A stretch of DNA of 64,000 nt, from the NCBI GenBank assembly GCA_021800155.1, contig JAJYZG010000001.1:73583-137582 (forward strand), given 5' to 3'. Each line of letters starts with the position of its first letter. Position 1 is the first letter of the stretch. The notes under the pieces were generated by a model. The model worked only from the letters and a program-made list of their open reading frames with translations, was not told the origin of the DNA and ran no database searches. This DNA comes from a bacterium (lineage in GTDB: Bacteria > Patescibacteriota > Saccharimonadia > Saccharimonadales > UBA4665). Positions 1 to 10,336 of the stretch are shown here, piece by piece. The position numbers and the translations under genes are program-made.

Positions 1-951
1 TACACTTACCAAATCAATGACGGAATTTATTACGATACGTCGAAATTTTCGCGCTATCGAGATTTCGCCAATCTCGAGCTTGATGAAATTCAACCTGGGG
101 CCCGTATCGAACATAACCCTCAAAAACGCAATCCTTCCGATTTTGCTCTGTGGAAATTTTCTCCGACAGATGCAAAACGTGACATGGAGTGGGATAGCCC
201 GTGGGGCAAAGGTTTCCCCGGCTGGCATATTGAATGTTCGGCGATGTGCCTAAAATACTTAGGGCCGACGTTAGATATACATAGCGGAGGTATTGATCAT
301 ATTCCGGTTCATCATACCAATGAAATTGCCCAAAGTGAGGCCTTAACTGAACAGTCATTAGCCAAATTCTGGGTACACACCAACCACATTTTAATCAACA
401 ACATAAAAATATCTAAAAGCTTGGGTAACACCATTACACTTGAAGACCTCGCAGACAAAGGTTTTGCCCCAGAAACCTTGCGCTTGTTAGTATTGGAGTC
501 TCACTACCGGAGCCAAAGCAGATTTAGCTGGGATTCGCTAGCGTCGGCGCAGACGAGACTACTTAGATACAAGAACTTTGCTGTTCGACGTTTTCAGCTA
601 ACCGGAAGTGACCGATTGGCGCCGCCGGACTTGCTATCTTACTTAGCAAACGATCTCAACACCCCAGAAGCCTTAGCCGAACTGGAGGCTTGGTTTGATC
701 TGGCAGAAAGCAAAACACTTCAGCTAGAGTCAATCGAAAACGCAATTTCACTTATTGACCAGCTGCTCGGTTTGAATTTAGCAGGAGTTAAAGATATATC
801 TGATGCCACCAAAGCTTTGATAGCAAAACGTGAACGTGCTCGAACGCAAAAGAATTGGGTCTTAGCAGACTCTATGCGCAAAGAACTTCAAGGCGCCGGC
901 ATCCTTGTCTTAGACACCCCTAGTGGTCCAATCTGGCAATACTTAGACTAA
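1..951 (+). CDS. cysS: Cysteine--tRNA ligase, C-terminal part (5' end outside window)
   Basis: Frame 1 is open from base 1 (YTYQINDGIYYDTSKF...) into ORF 184..951; GWHIECSAM, HxxEIAQSE and KMSKS-like 'KISKSLGN' motifs of CysRS. Confidence 0.93.
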   Translation, partial: YTYQINDGIYYDTSKFSRYRDFANLELDEIQPGARIEHNPQKRNPSDFALWKFSPTDAKRDMEWDSPWGKGFPGWHIECSAMCLKYLGPTLDIHSGGIDHIPVHHTNEIAQSEALTEQSLAKFWVHTNHILINNIKISKSLGNTITLEDLADKGFAPETLRLLVLESHYRSQSRFSWDSLASAQTRLLRYKNFAVRRFQLTGSDRLAPPDLLSYLANDLNTPEALAELEAWFDLAESKTLQLESIENAISLIDQLLGLNLAGVKDISDATKALIAKRERARTQKNWVLADSMRKELQGAGILVLDTPSGPIWQYLD

Positions 952-2090
952 TCTTTGCTGCTATTTTCACTTAAATAGTTCTTGGGCAGAATGTTGCGAT
1001 GTTTAAGCAGCTCAATTACCAGTACTCGGAGCACACCGGCAACTGGTATGGCGATAAGACCACCAACTATACCGCCGAAATTAATACCAATAATTACAGC
1101 AGCAAAAACCAAAAGAGGTGACATGTTTGTCGTGTTCGCTTGAATCTTAGGTTGCAGCAGGTAGTTCTCGATATTGATATATATGATATACCAGATTAAG
1201 ACAACGATAGCTGCGCTGACAGAATGGAACAGTGCAATAATCGTGAGTATAACCGCTCCAATTGTATGGCCGAATAATGGTATAAGTCCGCAAATGAAAA
1301 CGACCACCATTAAGGCAATTGGATAGCTAACATGCATAATAAACAAAGCTGGTCCGATCATAATAGCGGCAATTAAAGCTAATAATACTTGTCCGTTGAC
1401 ATACCCCTTGATAACCTTGTACATTTCGCCGGCGACTCGGTTAAGGCTTCGCTCGTCTTTGTTGGGTACAAAAATGTCACGTAAAATGCGCTGCCAACGC
1501 GGGCCTTCTACCAGCATCATAAACGTCAGCACCAAAACTGCCAGCAAAGCAAAAATATCTTTCACGATACTTTCAATCGAACTGAAGGCTGCGCCCCCAA
1601 TATTTTTTAAACGAACGGATATTTGTTTGGATATCTCATTGACCGTCGCTTGAAGATGGTGAAGCCGGACAAACTGGCCAAGTGATGTGTGCTGGTTCTG
1701 TGTATCCTTAACTAAATTCGGTGCCGCAGCGATAAATTTTGCGGTTTGATGAACGAAGGGCGGAATAATATACGCTCCAAAAAGGCCAAGCGCGATAACT
1801 ACTATTAAATAAGAAATGGTAGTGGCTATCAGCCGGCTGCCTCTCACTTTACCGGGTAGATGGCGGGCGATCCAGGAGACCGGCGCATTTAAGGCTAACG
1901 CCAGAAAAAACGCCATAAATAAAAGTAGTATTGAAGTCTCTATTTTAATAATCGCCTCAACCAGAACGATCGTAATCAGTATAATGACAATCGCTCGTAT
2001 CAGGGTCCGGTTAGAAATTGTAAACTCGACCTCGCGTGTATCCTTGCCGTTGTGATCATGTCCAAACGCCAGCATAGGCCTAATTATCAC
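948..2090 (-). CDS. AI-2E family transporter / PerM-like permease
   Basis: Multi-TM protein with the C-terminal 'NIENYLLQPKIQANTTNMSPLLVFAAVIIG...GGIVGGLIAIPVAGVLRVL' signature of the family. Confidence 0.85.
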   Translation of the reverse strand: MIIRPMLAFGHDHNGKDTREVEFTISNRTLIRAIVIILITIVLVEAIIKIETSILLLFMAFFLALALNAPVSWIARHLPGKVRGSRLIATTISYLIVVIALGLFGAYIIPPFVHQTAKFIAAAPNLVKDTQNQHTSLGQFVRLHHLQATVNEISKQISVRLKNIGGAAFSSIESIVKDIFALLAVLVLTFMMLVEGPRWQRILRDIFVPNKDERSLNRVAGEMYKVIKGYVNGQVLLALIAAIMIGPALFIMHVSYPIALMVVVFICGLIPLFGHTIGAVILTIIALFHSVSAAIVVLIWYIIYINIENYLLQPKIQANTTNMSPLLVFAAVIIGINFGGIVGGLIAIPVAGVLRVLVIELLKHRNILPKNYLSENSSKD

Positions 2091-2129
2091 TTACAGCAGA
2101 GGTAAACGCAATGCCTTAACGCACAATTG

Positions 2130-3029
2130 CTAGAGTGTTTTTAAGAGCCGCCTCAGTTCAGATGGCATATAAACACCGGCAGAGCGTTTATCTTGTTTCA
2201 ATGGGTAACGATTGTAACGATTGGTAGATAATATTTTAAGATCTTTATAAATTACCTTGAGGCGCTGTTCGATGCGCACATAGCTAAGCAGTTCATCCGG
2301 GGTTTGAACATGAACTAACGGTAAATTTACCGGTCTCGCGGTATTGCTAAACCACCCCAGTTGGTACGAAATCGTGGCCATAGTGCGTAAATTACCGCTC
2401 GACCATCGCTTAACCGTTGCCTCCACCAATCGCACCATTTCCGGATCAGATTTACTAGGCGAACGTAAAAGATAATACCGTCTCAAAAATCGCTCATTAA
2501 AAATCGGGGTAGCAAGAGTTGAAATCGACTTTCGACTCAGCGCTGCATAAAAATAAAGCTGCAAATAGTAGCGCACTTTTGAGCGGTTAAAGTCATCGTG
2601 ATCAGTGTACCCGCCGAGCGACACTAAGCATCTAACTCGCTCGGCCATTTCAGGGTATTGCTGTAACATTCGCGTTACGACTACAAATCCGAAACCGACC
2701 CCAAAGATTACTATATGCCGCCGTTTATACGTGAGTCTGATAAATGATGCTAGATAGTCAGCATAGTTATCTAATGTTGGTTGTTTATTTATCTTATAAA
2801 AGTCGTCCATGCCGCCCATGCCCGGCAAATCACCCATGGTCACGCTGCCATAATCATGTAGCAATCTAATCAAACCCCACCAGTATTCGATGTTACTCGG
2901 ATAATCACCGACCAGTAATATTTCCAATGACCTATTGCGAGCGGGATAGCGCAACATCCGCCCTTCTAGTCGGTTCATGTTTAATTGAGAGATATATTTC
3001 CCGGGTGCGTTGGCTGCAGCTTGCGTCAT
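2130..3029 (-). CDS. Alpha/beta hydrolase-fold protein, nucleophile elbow degenerate (GVGFG)
   Basis: Hydrolase-like layout (LLVGDYPSN..., GDLPGMGG, VIFGVGFGFVVVTRML); Ser of GxSxG not present. Confidence 0.55.
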   Translation of the reverse strand: MTQAAANAPGKYISQLNMNRLEGRMLRYPARNRSLEILLVGDYPSNIEYWWGLIRLLHDYGSVTMGDLPGMGGMDDFYKINKQPTLDNYADYLASFIRLTYKRRHIVIFGVGFGFVVVTRMLQQYPEMAERVRCLVSLGGYTDHDDFNRSKVRYYLQLYFYAALSRKSISTLATPIFNERFLRRYYLLRSPSKSDPEMVRLVEATVKRWSSGNLRTMATISYQLGWFSNTARPVNLPLVHVQTPDELLSYVRIEQRLKVIYKDLKILSTNRYNRYPLKQDKRSAGVYMPSELRRLLKTL

Positions 3030-3150
3030 GTGCCACTTACTGTAAAACAGCTTTGCTTAAAGCGGCAAGCATTAGTAATTTACTAATTGCATGTTTAACA
3101 TCAAACCAAGCGCAGTAACAGTAATAAGCGTTATGCGGTATGATAGAGTC

Positions 3151-3690
3151 TTACTTCAGCATATTGTGCATTTCTTGGTCTAAGTAGTGGCGCAAGGTTC
3201 CCAATTGCTCAGATTTTATAATGTGTTTCTCGAGCGCACTGATGAAGCTTGTTGCCAAATGGCGATTCCTAGAACGGATCGAAATATTCCCAACCCGTGT
3301 ACCTAAAGTAATAGTGTGCGCAAATGCCCCGCGATTAAAACTTATCGTACTTACGACTTCATAAGGATATTCAGCATTTTTTAGGTAAAGCGGCTTGTGA
3401 TCGATTAACATTACTCGCTTATCGGTTGCCACTAATACGCCACGACCCCGCACGGACTCCTTGGCTGTTTCCTGTAAATAATGCCCATATATAATACCCT
3501 CGATTGTTTCGTCAGGTTGGATTACAAGGGGGAGGACGTGGGTTTCGGGGAGCATCAAATCGTATTCGTCGGCACCGAGTGAGCTGATTGAGGCTTTAAT
3601 CTTCCGCGTGTGGTCACGCAAAAGGCTGCCAGCATTATGCAAGTCGTCAACCGACCAAGCCTGTTGATGATCTTGTGTACTCAGTGTCAT
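3151..3690 (-). CDS. PH-like domain protein (YokE-type bacterial PH), hypothetical
   Basis: Start moved to MTLSTQDHQQ, which has a good SD (AAGGAGG); 'GVLVATDKRVMLIDHKPLYLKNAEYPYEVVSTISFNRGAFAHTITLGT' resembles bPH domains. Confidence 0.5.
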   Translation of the reverse strand: MTLSTQDHQQAWSVDDLHNAGSLLRDHTRKIKASISSLGADEYDLMLPETHVLPLVIQPDETIEGIIYGHYLQETAKESVRGRGVLVATDKRVMLIDHKPLYLKNAEYPYEVVSTISFNRGAFAHTITLGTRVGNISIRSRNRHLATSFISALEKHIIKSEQLGTLRHYLDQEMHNMLK

Positions 3691-3739
3691 AACCTCGTCC
3701 TCCTTAACGTTATTTAACTTGATGCTTGGATCGAATGTG

Positions 3740-3770
3740 TTGACACGTGTCACAGAATTTGCGTGATAAT
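3740..3770 (+). promoter_or_regulatory. Putative promoter TTGACA-N18/19-(T)GATAAT with overlapping 12-bp palindrome TGACACGTGTCA (3741..3752)
   Basis: Direct reading of the divergent intergenic region between 3690(-) and 3835(+). Confidence 0.5.
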
Positions 3771-3834
3771 CGACATAGCACACTATATCTAACTAATTCA
3801 TAGTTAATAACATTAACTTGAAAAGAGGCTTATA

Positions 3835-4341
3835 ATGACCCAAAAAGCACAGCAACGCCCCAAGCACACATTGCGGATGCAGCGTTTTGCTGAATTCATG
3901 CGAGAACATCCGCTTGGCATTTTATCTAGTGTTTCGCCAGCCGGCGATCCGCATGGCGTAGCGATTTACTACACGTTTGACAATAATTTTCATGTCTATT
4001 TCTTAACCAGGGATAAAACCCGCAAATGTGAAAATATATCTAGAAATAACCGCGTGATGCTGAGCGCCGTTGACCCTAAAACTCAAACCTCGCTACAAAT
4101 CACGGCAACCTGCAGTCAAATAACAGACGCACATAAAATCAAACAACTACTAGAAGAAATTATCAAGATTAGTTTAAAAACTAGCGGCACTCAACTAACG
4201 CTCGTAAACAAGATTACAGTCGGATCCCTTGTGGCAATTGAATTAATGCCCGTGCAAATGCGCATCGCGACTTATGCAAAATCTAACAGTCCAGAAGTAA
4301 GCCTGTTCGAGTCGATCGAAAGTTTTGATCTTGTTGACTAA
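3835..4341 (+). CDS. Pyridoxamine 5'-phosphate oxidase-family (FMN-binding split barrel) protein
   Basis: 'GILSSVSPAGDPHGVAIYYTFDNNFHVYFLTRDKTRKCENISRNNRVML' pattern of PNPOx-like proteins. Confidence 0.75.
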   Translation: MTQKAQQRPKHTLRMQRFAEFMREHPLGILSSVSPAGDPHGVAIYYTFDNNFHVYFLTRDKTRKCENISRNNRVMLSAVDPKTQTSLQITATCSQITDAHKIKQLLEEIIKISLKTSGTQLTLVNKITVGSLVAIELMPVQMRIATYAKSNSPEVSLFESIESFDLVD

Positions 4342-4988
4342 TGGCTCGATGAAAGTGCCTGTTCCAGCACATTCACGTCTGTAATAACAATAGACCCGCC
4401 TTTAAGATTTACAAAGCTCGAAGATTTAAGCTTCCGCATCTCACGGTTGACTGTCTCGCGCGACATGCCGGAGCGAGCCGCCAAATCTTGTTCAGATATA
4501 TTGATCTTGACGCTACCGTCATCCTTCATCTCGCCAAACCGTTTAGCTTCAATCATCAGTTCAAGCATCAGCCGGCTTTTGGCCGTACCAGTCATTAATT
4601 GCACCATTCGCTGGAGCACACCCTCAGTGCCCCTATAGACACGTTCAAGTAGATCTAGGGCTACATCAGAATTTTCACTTAGAAACTGCAGTGCGGCATC
4701 GGCATGTACAACGTGCAGTTCACTTTCACTATCGGTACGATAGAAAAAACGATTCGGGGAACGGTTAAGCGCCCAAGACATCGGGAAGAAGGCGCCAGGC
4801 TTGAAGACATTTACAATTAATTCATCGCCGTTATACGCGCTATCATATTGAACTACCCGACCCTTGGTTAAATAATAAACATGTTCCGGGTCTTCATCGG
4901 CAAATATAAGTATCTGACCCTTAGGGTAAAGGCGATGGGGAAATTGAGAAAAGTATTCTCTGACTTTAGTATCTGGTTCAACCTTCAT
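4338..4988 (-). CDS. Crp/Fnr family transcriptional regulator
   Basis: cNMP-binding-like N-domain and C-terminal HTH 'ISEQDLAARSGMSRETVNREMRKL'. Confidence 0.85.
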   Translation of the reverse strand: MKVEPDTKVREYFSQFPHRLYPKGQILIFADEDPEHVYYLTKGRVVQYDSAYNGDELIVNVFKPGAFFPMSWALNRSPNRFFYRTDSESELHVVHADAALQFLSENSDVALDLLERVYRGTEGVLQRMVQLMTGTAKSRLMLELMIEAKRFGEMKDDGSVKINISEQDLAARSGMSRETVNREMRKLKSSSFVNLKGGSIVITDVNVLEQALSSSH

Positions 4989-5291
4989 ATACTGCCCCCT
5001 TCATATGCATCACATCACGCCCATTTATCACTTTAGCAATTCGTTAAAAAGGTACAATAGCAAAAACTGCTGTCACCGATAAGAAATAAGTCACTGAAGG
5101 ATACAATCAATTATTTGTAACCTCACGCATAGCTAGGACCTTTCAATATGAATCGTCAACTACATTCAAGAGTAACACAAATTCTTATGGCTTAACATTG
5201 GCGAATGTATAGGTCAAAAGTAATTGCTCTTTAATTTGACGGTTTATATATGTTTTTGTATATTATTTAGGTAACTAACTAATAAGCCGTC

Positions 5292-5744
5292 ATGAAGCAA
5301 TTAAAAAAGGCAGAGACCATATACCTGATTAAGCGCCTCAATAATTTAGTAAACCATCACATAGATGAGCTACTAAAAGAATATGGCATGGCACGCAGTC
5401 AATTTCAAGTGCTTTATCTTATTAGTGAGTCTGGCTCATTAAATCAAAAAAACTTGCTCGAGCATATGCAGATCGAGCCCGCGACTTTAACCGGTTTGCT
5501 GGATACGCTGGAGGCAAAGCGCTATATAAGACGCAGCTTGATCATCAAAGATAAGCGCAGCAATATAGTACAGTTAACTAAAAGCGGTAGAGATATATTG
5601 CGACGTATTCCACACCCGGGCGTTTATGTCCAGACTGTGATGTTCAATAGTGTTAGCGAAGCGGATCGTAAAGCCTTTTATAAAATCGTTAGCCACATAA
5701 TAAATAACCTTGAGCATAGTAACGGACAAAAAATAAAAAAGTAA
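5292..5744 (+). CDS. MarR family transcriptional regulator
   Basis: 'QFQVLYLISESGSLNQKNLLEHMQIEPATLTGLLDTLEAKRYIRRSLIIKDKRSNIVQLTKSG' winged HTH with DKR wing. Confidence 0.88.
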   Translation: MKQLKKAETIYLIKRLNNLVNHHIDELLKEYGMARSQFQVLYLISESGSLNQKNLLEHMQIEPATLTGLLDTLEAKRYIRRSLIIKDKRSNIVQLTKSGRDILRRIPHPGVYVQTVMFNSVSEADRKAFYKIVSHIINNLEHSNGQKIKK

Positions 5745-5783
5745 GTACAAACCTCTAAAAATAAATTAACAACCAGGAGGAAT

Positions 5784-7508
5784 ATGGAGAAAATTAAAAC
5801 GCTACACGAGCGCACCGATTATAAGTGGATTGCCCTGGCTAACACCACTCTCGGTGTAATCATGGCTACCATAGACGCATCGATTATGCTAATCGCCTTA
5901 CCGGATATTTTTAGGGGCATTAAACTTAATCCTCTTGCCCCCGGAAATAGTTTTTATCTGCTTTGGATGATTCTCGGATTTTTGATTGTCAGCAGCGTAT
6001 TAGTCGTTAGTTTTGGCAGGCTCGGCGACATGTTCGGTAGAGTGAAAATGTATAATTTGGGGTTTGTAGTATACACGATAGCCTCGCTATTACTAACAAT
6101 AACCTGGATGCATGGTTCATCAGCAGCGTTATATCTCGTCATTATGCGTGTATTTCAAGGTGTAGGTGCCGCTTTTATAATGGCCAATTCAGTCGCAATC
6201 TTAACTGATGCGTTCCCGCCACATCAAAGAGGCTTAGCACTCGGAATCAATAACGTAGCCGGCATCAGCGGCTCTTTTATTGGCTTAATCCTGGGTGGTT
6301 TGCTTGGGCCGATCGATTGGCGATTAATCTTTCTCATTTCAGTACCGTTCGGCATTGCAGGTACGTTATGGGCATACTTTATGCTCAAAGAATCTAAGGG
6401 TGCGAAGCGTGGCGGGAAAATCGACTGGATCGGTAATTTAACATTTGCCCTGGGTCTAGTTCTCATAATGATCGGCATAACATACGGGATCGAACCGCAC
6501 GGTACTAGTGCCATGGGCTGGACTAGTCCCGCTGTCTTGTCCGAACTTATCGCCGGCGCTTTCTTTATGATAGTATTTGCAGTTTATGAAAGTTACACTA
6601 AGTACCCGATGTTTAGGCTGCACTTATTTAAAATTAGGGCTTATACGTCTGGTGTCCTCTCGAGTTTTCTAGCGGCAATCGCTCGCGGTGGTCTGATGTT
6701 CATGCTCATCATATGGCTACAAGGTATCTGGCTACCGGAGCATGGCTACAGCTTTTCGCGAACTCCGCTTATGGCAGGAATCTTTATGCTGCCGTTAACC
6801 GCCGGTATATTACTGGCGGGCCCAGTATCTGGAATTTTATCAGATAAGTACGGCGCACGCCCGTTCGCGACCGGAGGCATGATCGGCTCTGCCTTGGCCT
6901 TTATTTTGTTGGATCTTATGCCCATTAACTTTGTGTACTGGCAATTTGCATTAATTCTTTTGCTGATGGGGCTATCGATGGGGTTTTTCGCCTCACCGAA
7001 CCGGGCCGGGGTGATGAACAGTTTGCCGGCAAAAGATCGCGGGGCAGGGGGAGGAATGAATACTACATTCCAAAACTCAGCTCAAGTTTTATCAATTGGG
7101 ATCTTCTTTACGCTGATGATTATTGGATTAGCTGCTACCTTACCTGCTAGTCTAGCTTCCGGATTGGCGCAACATGGTGTACCAAACGTGATAGCCGCCA
7201 AAATCGGACACCTGCCTCCAGTTTCGGTATTATTTGCCGCGTTTTTAGGCTACAGCCCCATTAAACAACTAGTGCCGCCAAACGTTTTCGCTACACTCTC
7301 TAAACACAACCAGGCTATCCTGAGTGGTCACAGCTTCTTTCCTGATTTAATCTCTAAGTCTTTCTCAAGCGGCCTGGGGGAAGCTTTTGTCTTTGCGATC
7401 TTCGCTTCACTAATTGCCGCTATAGCTTCTTGGTCAAGAGGCCAAAAATATATCCATAAAGAACATGTCGCGGAAATTCCCGAAGCGGTTGAAGAAAAGA
7501 TTGTCTAA
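5784..7508 (+). CDS. DHA2-type MFS multidrug transporter (EmrB/QacA-like)
   Basis: 14-TM-like protein, 'MATIDASIMLIALPDI' and 'GRLGDMFGRVKMYNLGF' motifs; SD AGGAGG upstream; adjacent MarR gene. Confidence 0.9.
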   Translation: MEKIKTLHERTDYKWIALANTTLGVIMATIDASIMLIALPDIFRGIKLNPLAPGNSFYLLWMILGFLIVSSVLVVSFGRLGDMFGRVKMYNLGFVVYTIASLLLTITWMHGSSAALYLVIMRVFQGVGAAFIMANSVAILTDAFPPHQRGLALGINNVAGISGSFIGLILGGLLGPIDWRLIFLISVPFGIAGTLWAYFMLKESKGAKRGGKIDWIGNLTFALGLVLIMIGITYGIEPHGTSAMGWTSPAVLSELIAGAFFMIVFAVYESYTKYPMFRLHLFKIRAYTSGVLSSFLAAIARGGLMFMLIIWLQGIWLPEHGYSFSRTPLMAGIFMLPLTAGILLAGPVSGILSDKYGARPFATGGMIGSALAFILLDLMPINFVYWQFALILLLMGLSMGFFASPNRAGVMNSLPAKDRGAGGGMNTTFQNSAQVLSIGIFFTLMIIGLAATLPASLASGLAQHGVPNVIAAKIGHLPPVSVLFAAFLGYSPIKQLVPPNVFATLSKHNQAILSGHSFFPDLISKSFSSGLGEAFVFAIFASLIAAIASWSRGQKYIHKEHVAEIPEAVEEKIV

Positions 7509-7772
7509 ACTAATAGCTACTCACTCACATAAGTACAGTTATCTTACTGGCTGATGCTGAACCTTGAATGACAGAGCAGCTCACGGAGCTAATAAACTTT
7601 TGCCACTTAGTGCCAGAAGGTAAGCCGATGGTTGTCAACCAGAAAGTTACCATAGCTAATTTACCGGGTACACGCGACCACTATCGTTAGGATGAAGGCC
7701 ATTAATGCTCAGTAACTCGACTTAATGTGAATTTTTGAAAATATTAAAAAGGTATTCCCAGATCAAGTCAGA

Positions 7773-10094
7773 CTAGTCTTGCTCGTCTCTAACCCAGCTA
7801 CCATGTTTAGACGGCCACCAATTCCACTTACCCAACAAAACAACAATAGAAGGTACCAGCAAAGTTCGTACCAAAAACGTGTCCATTAAAATACCGAGAG
7901 ACAATCCGGCACCAATATCTCTAACTTGGGTATCACTTGACCCGGCTACAAAAGCCAGGACAGCAAAAGTACCTGCCAGGACTAGACCGGCGGAAGTCAC
8001 CGTAGTACCGGTCGTAGTTAAAGCCCTGGAAACTGCTTTTTTTAATGTAAGCCCGTGTGCTTCTTCACGAATTCTTGTCATAACCAGGATGTTATAGTCT
8101 TCTCCTAATGCTAAAAGAAAGATAAACATCAAAAACGGCAAAATGAAAGTTAGGCCGCTCTCACCCTCAATAGTTATAAATAGTATTATCGAAAGGCCAA
8201 ATGCCGCTAAATAGGAAAGTCCAACGCTTACTATTAGATAAAGCGGAGCAATCAGGCTTCTTAACAGTAGTGCCAGCAATAGACCAATTACTATTATCGC
8301 AATCGGAATAACTCTGACAAGATCACTGTTAGAAATCTGGTTGATATCATAAAGAGCCGGAGCCTCACCTGCAATACCATTATTGGTTGCACCAACGCTA
8401 TACGCTATTTGCTTGACCCTGGTACGCATTGCCGGTGTGTCATTCATGGCTGCAGTTGAGTTAGGATTACCGGCACTTAAGCCTACCTCATACTGAACTA
8501 TTTTGCCGTTTACACTAATAAAGTTCGCTAGGCCTCTGTAGGCTTGGTACAATCCCGCCGGCAAACCATGTGACAATAGAATTGAAGGCTCTAGCTGGGG
8601 CAAATGATTAGGCGGACCGATTTTGCTATAGAGTAATTTAATTAGGTTTGAAGACAAAGTAGCACCATTAAAGGTCAATGGTCCGTCTACACTATTAAAC
8701 TCCGGCGAGCTAGTTAGTTCCCGCTGAAGAGAAACCAGTGGCTGTGGATTTTGCCATAATGATTGCGGCAAGACAAATAAAACTCCTGTTGGATTGGCAC
8801 TGCTAGAAGGATAATGCTGCGCAAGTAAGGCGTTACCCTTAGCTGCTTCGCTGCCGGCAGGTGGTTTGGTATTGCCGCCGAAACCGGCTGCTTTATATTC
8901 GGATACTGCAGCTGTCAAACCACCTAAAACTAGAACACCGACTACTAATACCACTAACGGCCGGTGCACCACCGATGCGCTAACTCTACCCCAAAAACCA
9001 GCTTTATTGCTATGCTCAGGTCTTAAATAAGGCCAGAATGCAGCGCGGCCAAAGATGGCAAGCAAAGCGGGAAGTAGAGTAAGTCCGGCCAGCAAAATTA
9101 AAGCAATGCCAATAGCTAGCGGTCCTCCTAAGTCAGAATATAGTTCAAATGTTGCCAGCATTAGCGAAAGCAGTGCTGCGATAACTGTAGCACCCGAAAA
9201 GGCGACGGATTCTCCTACCCGACTTAAACCCTTGACGATTGCTTCCTTTTGCGGCAAGCCATTCTTTATCTCTTCTCGAACGCGAAAGATCAAAAACAAT
9301 CCATAATCAGTACCCGCGCCTACTATTAGTACGGTAAGTAACAGCTCCGTAAAAGACGAAACCTTAAGCCCATTGCGAGCTAATTCGGCAATGATTGGGC
9401 CCGCCATCGTAGCCACCAGCAACGGCGGGATAAGCGTAATAATGGGGGCAAGTGGCGCACGAAAAATTAATAACAGCAAAATTATGATAAAAATTGCCGA
9501 CCCGATTTCCAATTGGCTATTTGAAGTGCCGGTAGTTTGACTGTTATCTACCGCCGTTACGATATCTCCAGCTAGATCGGCCTGCATGCCAGAAGATAAG
9601 TTGGCGTGAGCAATAGCAGTTTGCATATTATCTACAGTGACCGTCGGATCGATGCTGCCGCTTCCCTTAACCAAAGCGATTAGCTCCACAGCTTGACCAT
9701 CGCTAGACAATCCGGCATTTTTAACTTCTTTAAGCTGGGGGACTCTCTCAAGTTTCGACTGCAACCGAGTAATAATTGCTAGATCATAAGGGGTAAGTTT
9801 TTGACCGTTAGTTGTGGTTACGATGACAGGAATGGGGTTAACGTTGGTGGAATTGCCAAAAGCTTGGGATATCTTTAAAGCGTTTTCAATTGGAGCGCTA
9901 GCAGGCAAAAAATTGCTATTATTTGACTGCACTGCACTTGAAAGGGATGGCAGAAAATACGCTGCCAAAACCGCAGCAAGTACCCAAAAAACCAATACCA
10001 ACCAACGAAACTTTACCGAAAAACGACCAACAGATCCAAAGAAACGGAACCCAATATGTTCAAGATCGTTTTTGGCAGTTTTATTATTAGCCAC
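7773..10094 (-). CDS. MMPL family (RND-superfamily) transporter
   Basis: 773 aa, two TM blocks, 'GAGTDYGLFLIFRVREE' and 'GEDYNILVMTRIREE' motifs. Confidence 0.9.
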   Translation of the reverse strand: MANNKTAKNDLEHIGFRFFGSVGRFSVKFRWLVLVFWVLAAVLAAYFLPSLSSAVQSNNSNFLPASAPIENALKISQAFGNSTNVNPIPVIVTTTNGQKLTPYDLAIITRLQSKLERVPQLKEVKNAGLSSDGQAVELIALVKGSGSIDPTVTVDNMQTAIAHANLSSGMQADLAGDIVTAVDNSQTTGTSNSQLEIGSAIFIIILLLLIFRAPLAPIITLIPPLLVATMAGPIIAELARNGLKVSSFTELLLTVLIVGAGTDYGLFLIFRVREEIKNGLPQKEAIVKGLSRVGESVAFSGATVIAALLSLMLATFELYSDLGGPLAIGIALILLAGLTLLPALLAIFGRAAFWPYLRPEHSNKAGFWGRVSASVVHRPLVVLVVGVLVLGGLTAAVSEYKAAGFGGNTKPPAGSEAAKGNALLAQHYPSSSANPTGVLFVLPQSLWQNPQPLVSLQRELTSSPEFNSVDGPLTFNGATLSSNLIKLLYSKIGPPNHLPQLEPSILLSHGLPAGLYQAYRGLANFISVNGKIVQYEVGLSAGNPNSTAAMNDTPAMRTRVKQIAYSVGATNNGIAGEAPALYDINQISNSDLVRVIPIAIIVIGLLLALLLRSLIAPLYLIVSVGLSYLAAFGLSIILFITIEGESGLTFILPFLMFIFLLALGEDYNILVMTRIREEAHGLTLKKAVSRALTTTGTTVTSAGLVLAGTFAVLAFVAGSSDTQVRDIGAGLSLGILMDTFLVRTLLVPSIVVLLGKWNWWPSKHGSWVRDEQD

Positions 10095-10336
10095 TTGATA
10101 ATTGTGCCCGATTAAGCAAACTGCTGCAAGGTTAGACTTGAACCGGACTTAGTGTTCAGAGTTAAACACTTATCAGAAAATCACCGCAGGTAGCAGCCTC
10201 CGGTATAAGGCTCAATCTAATATCCAAAGTCGAAAAAACACGCATCGTCTAAAATTATGATGTCTCAAATACTTAAGGCGGCAGGTTAACTTCATTAATT
10301 ACAATATTAAACAGATTTATATGCTAATGTAGTCAT

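Noticed and set aside
14-358. Minus-strand 114-aa ORF
   Set aside because: Antisense to well-conserved cysS
4338-4988. Assignment as FNR itself
   Set aside because: The protein has no cysteines and a CRP-like RETVNR recognition helix, so it cannot be an Fe-S FNR
7568-7690. 40-aa plus-strand ORF MTEQLTELINFCHLVPEGKPMVVNQKVTIANLPGTRDHYR between MFS and MMPL genes
   Set aside because: No SD or promoter seen and no recognisable motif; could be a remnant but unsupported
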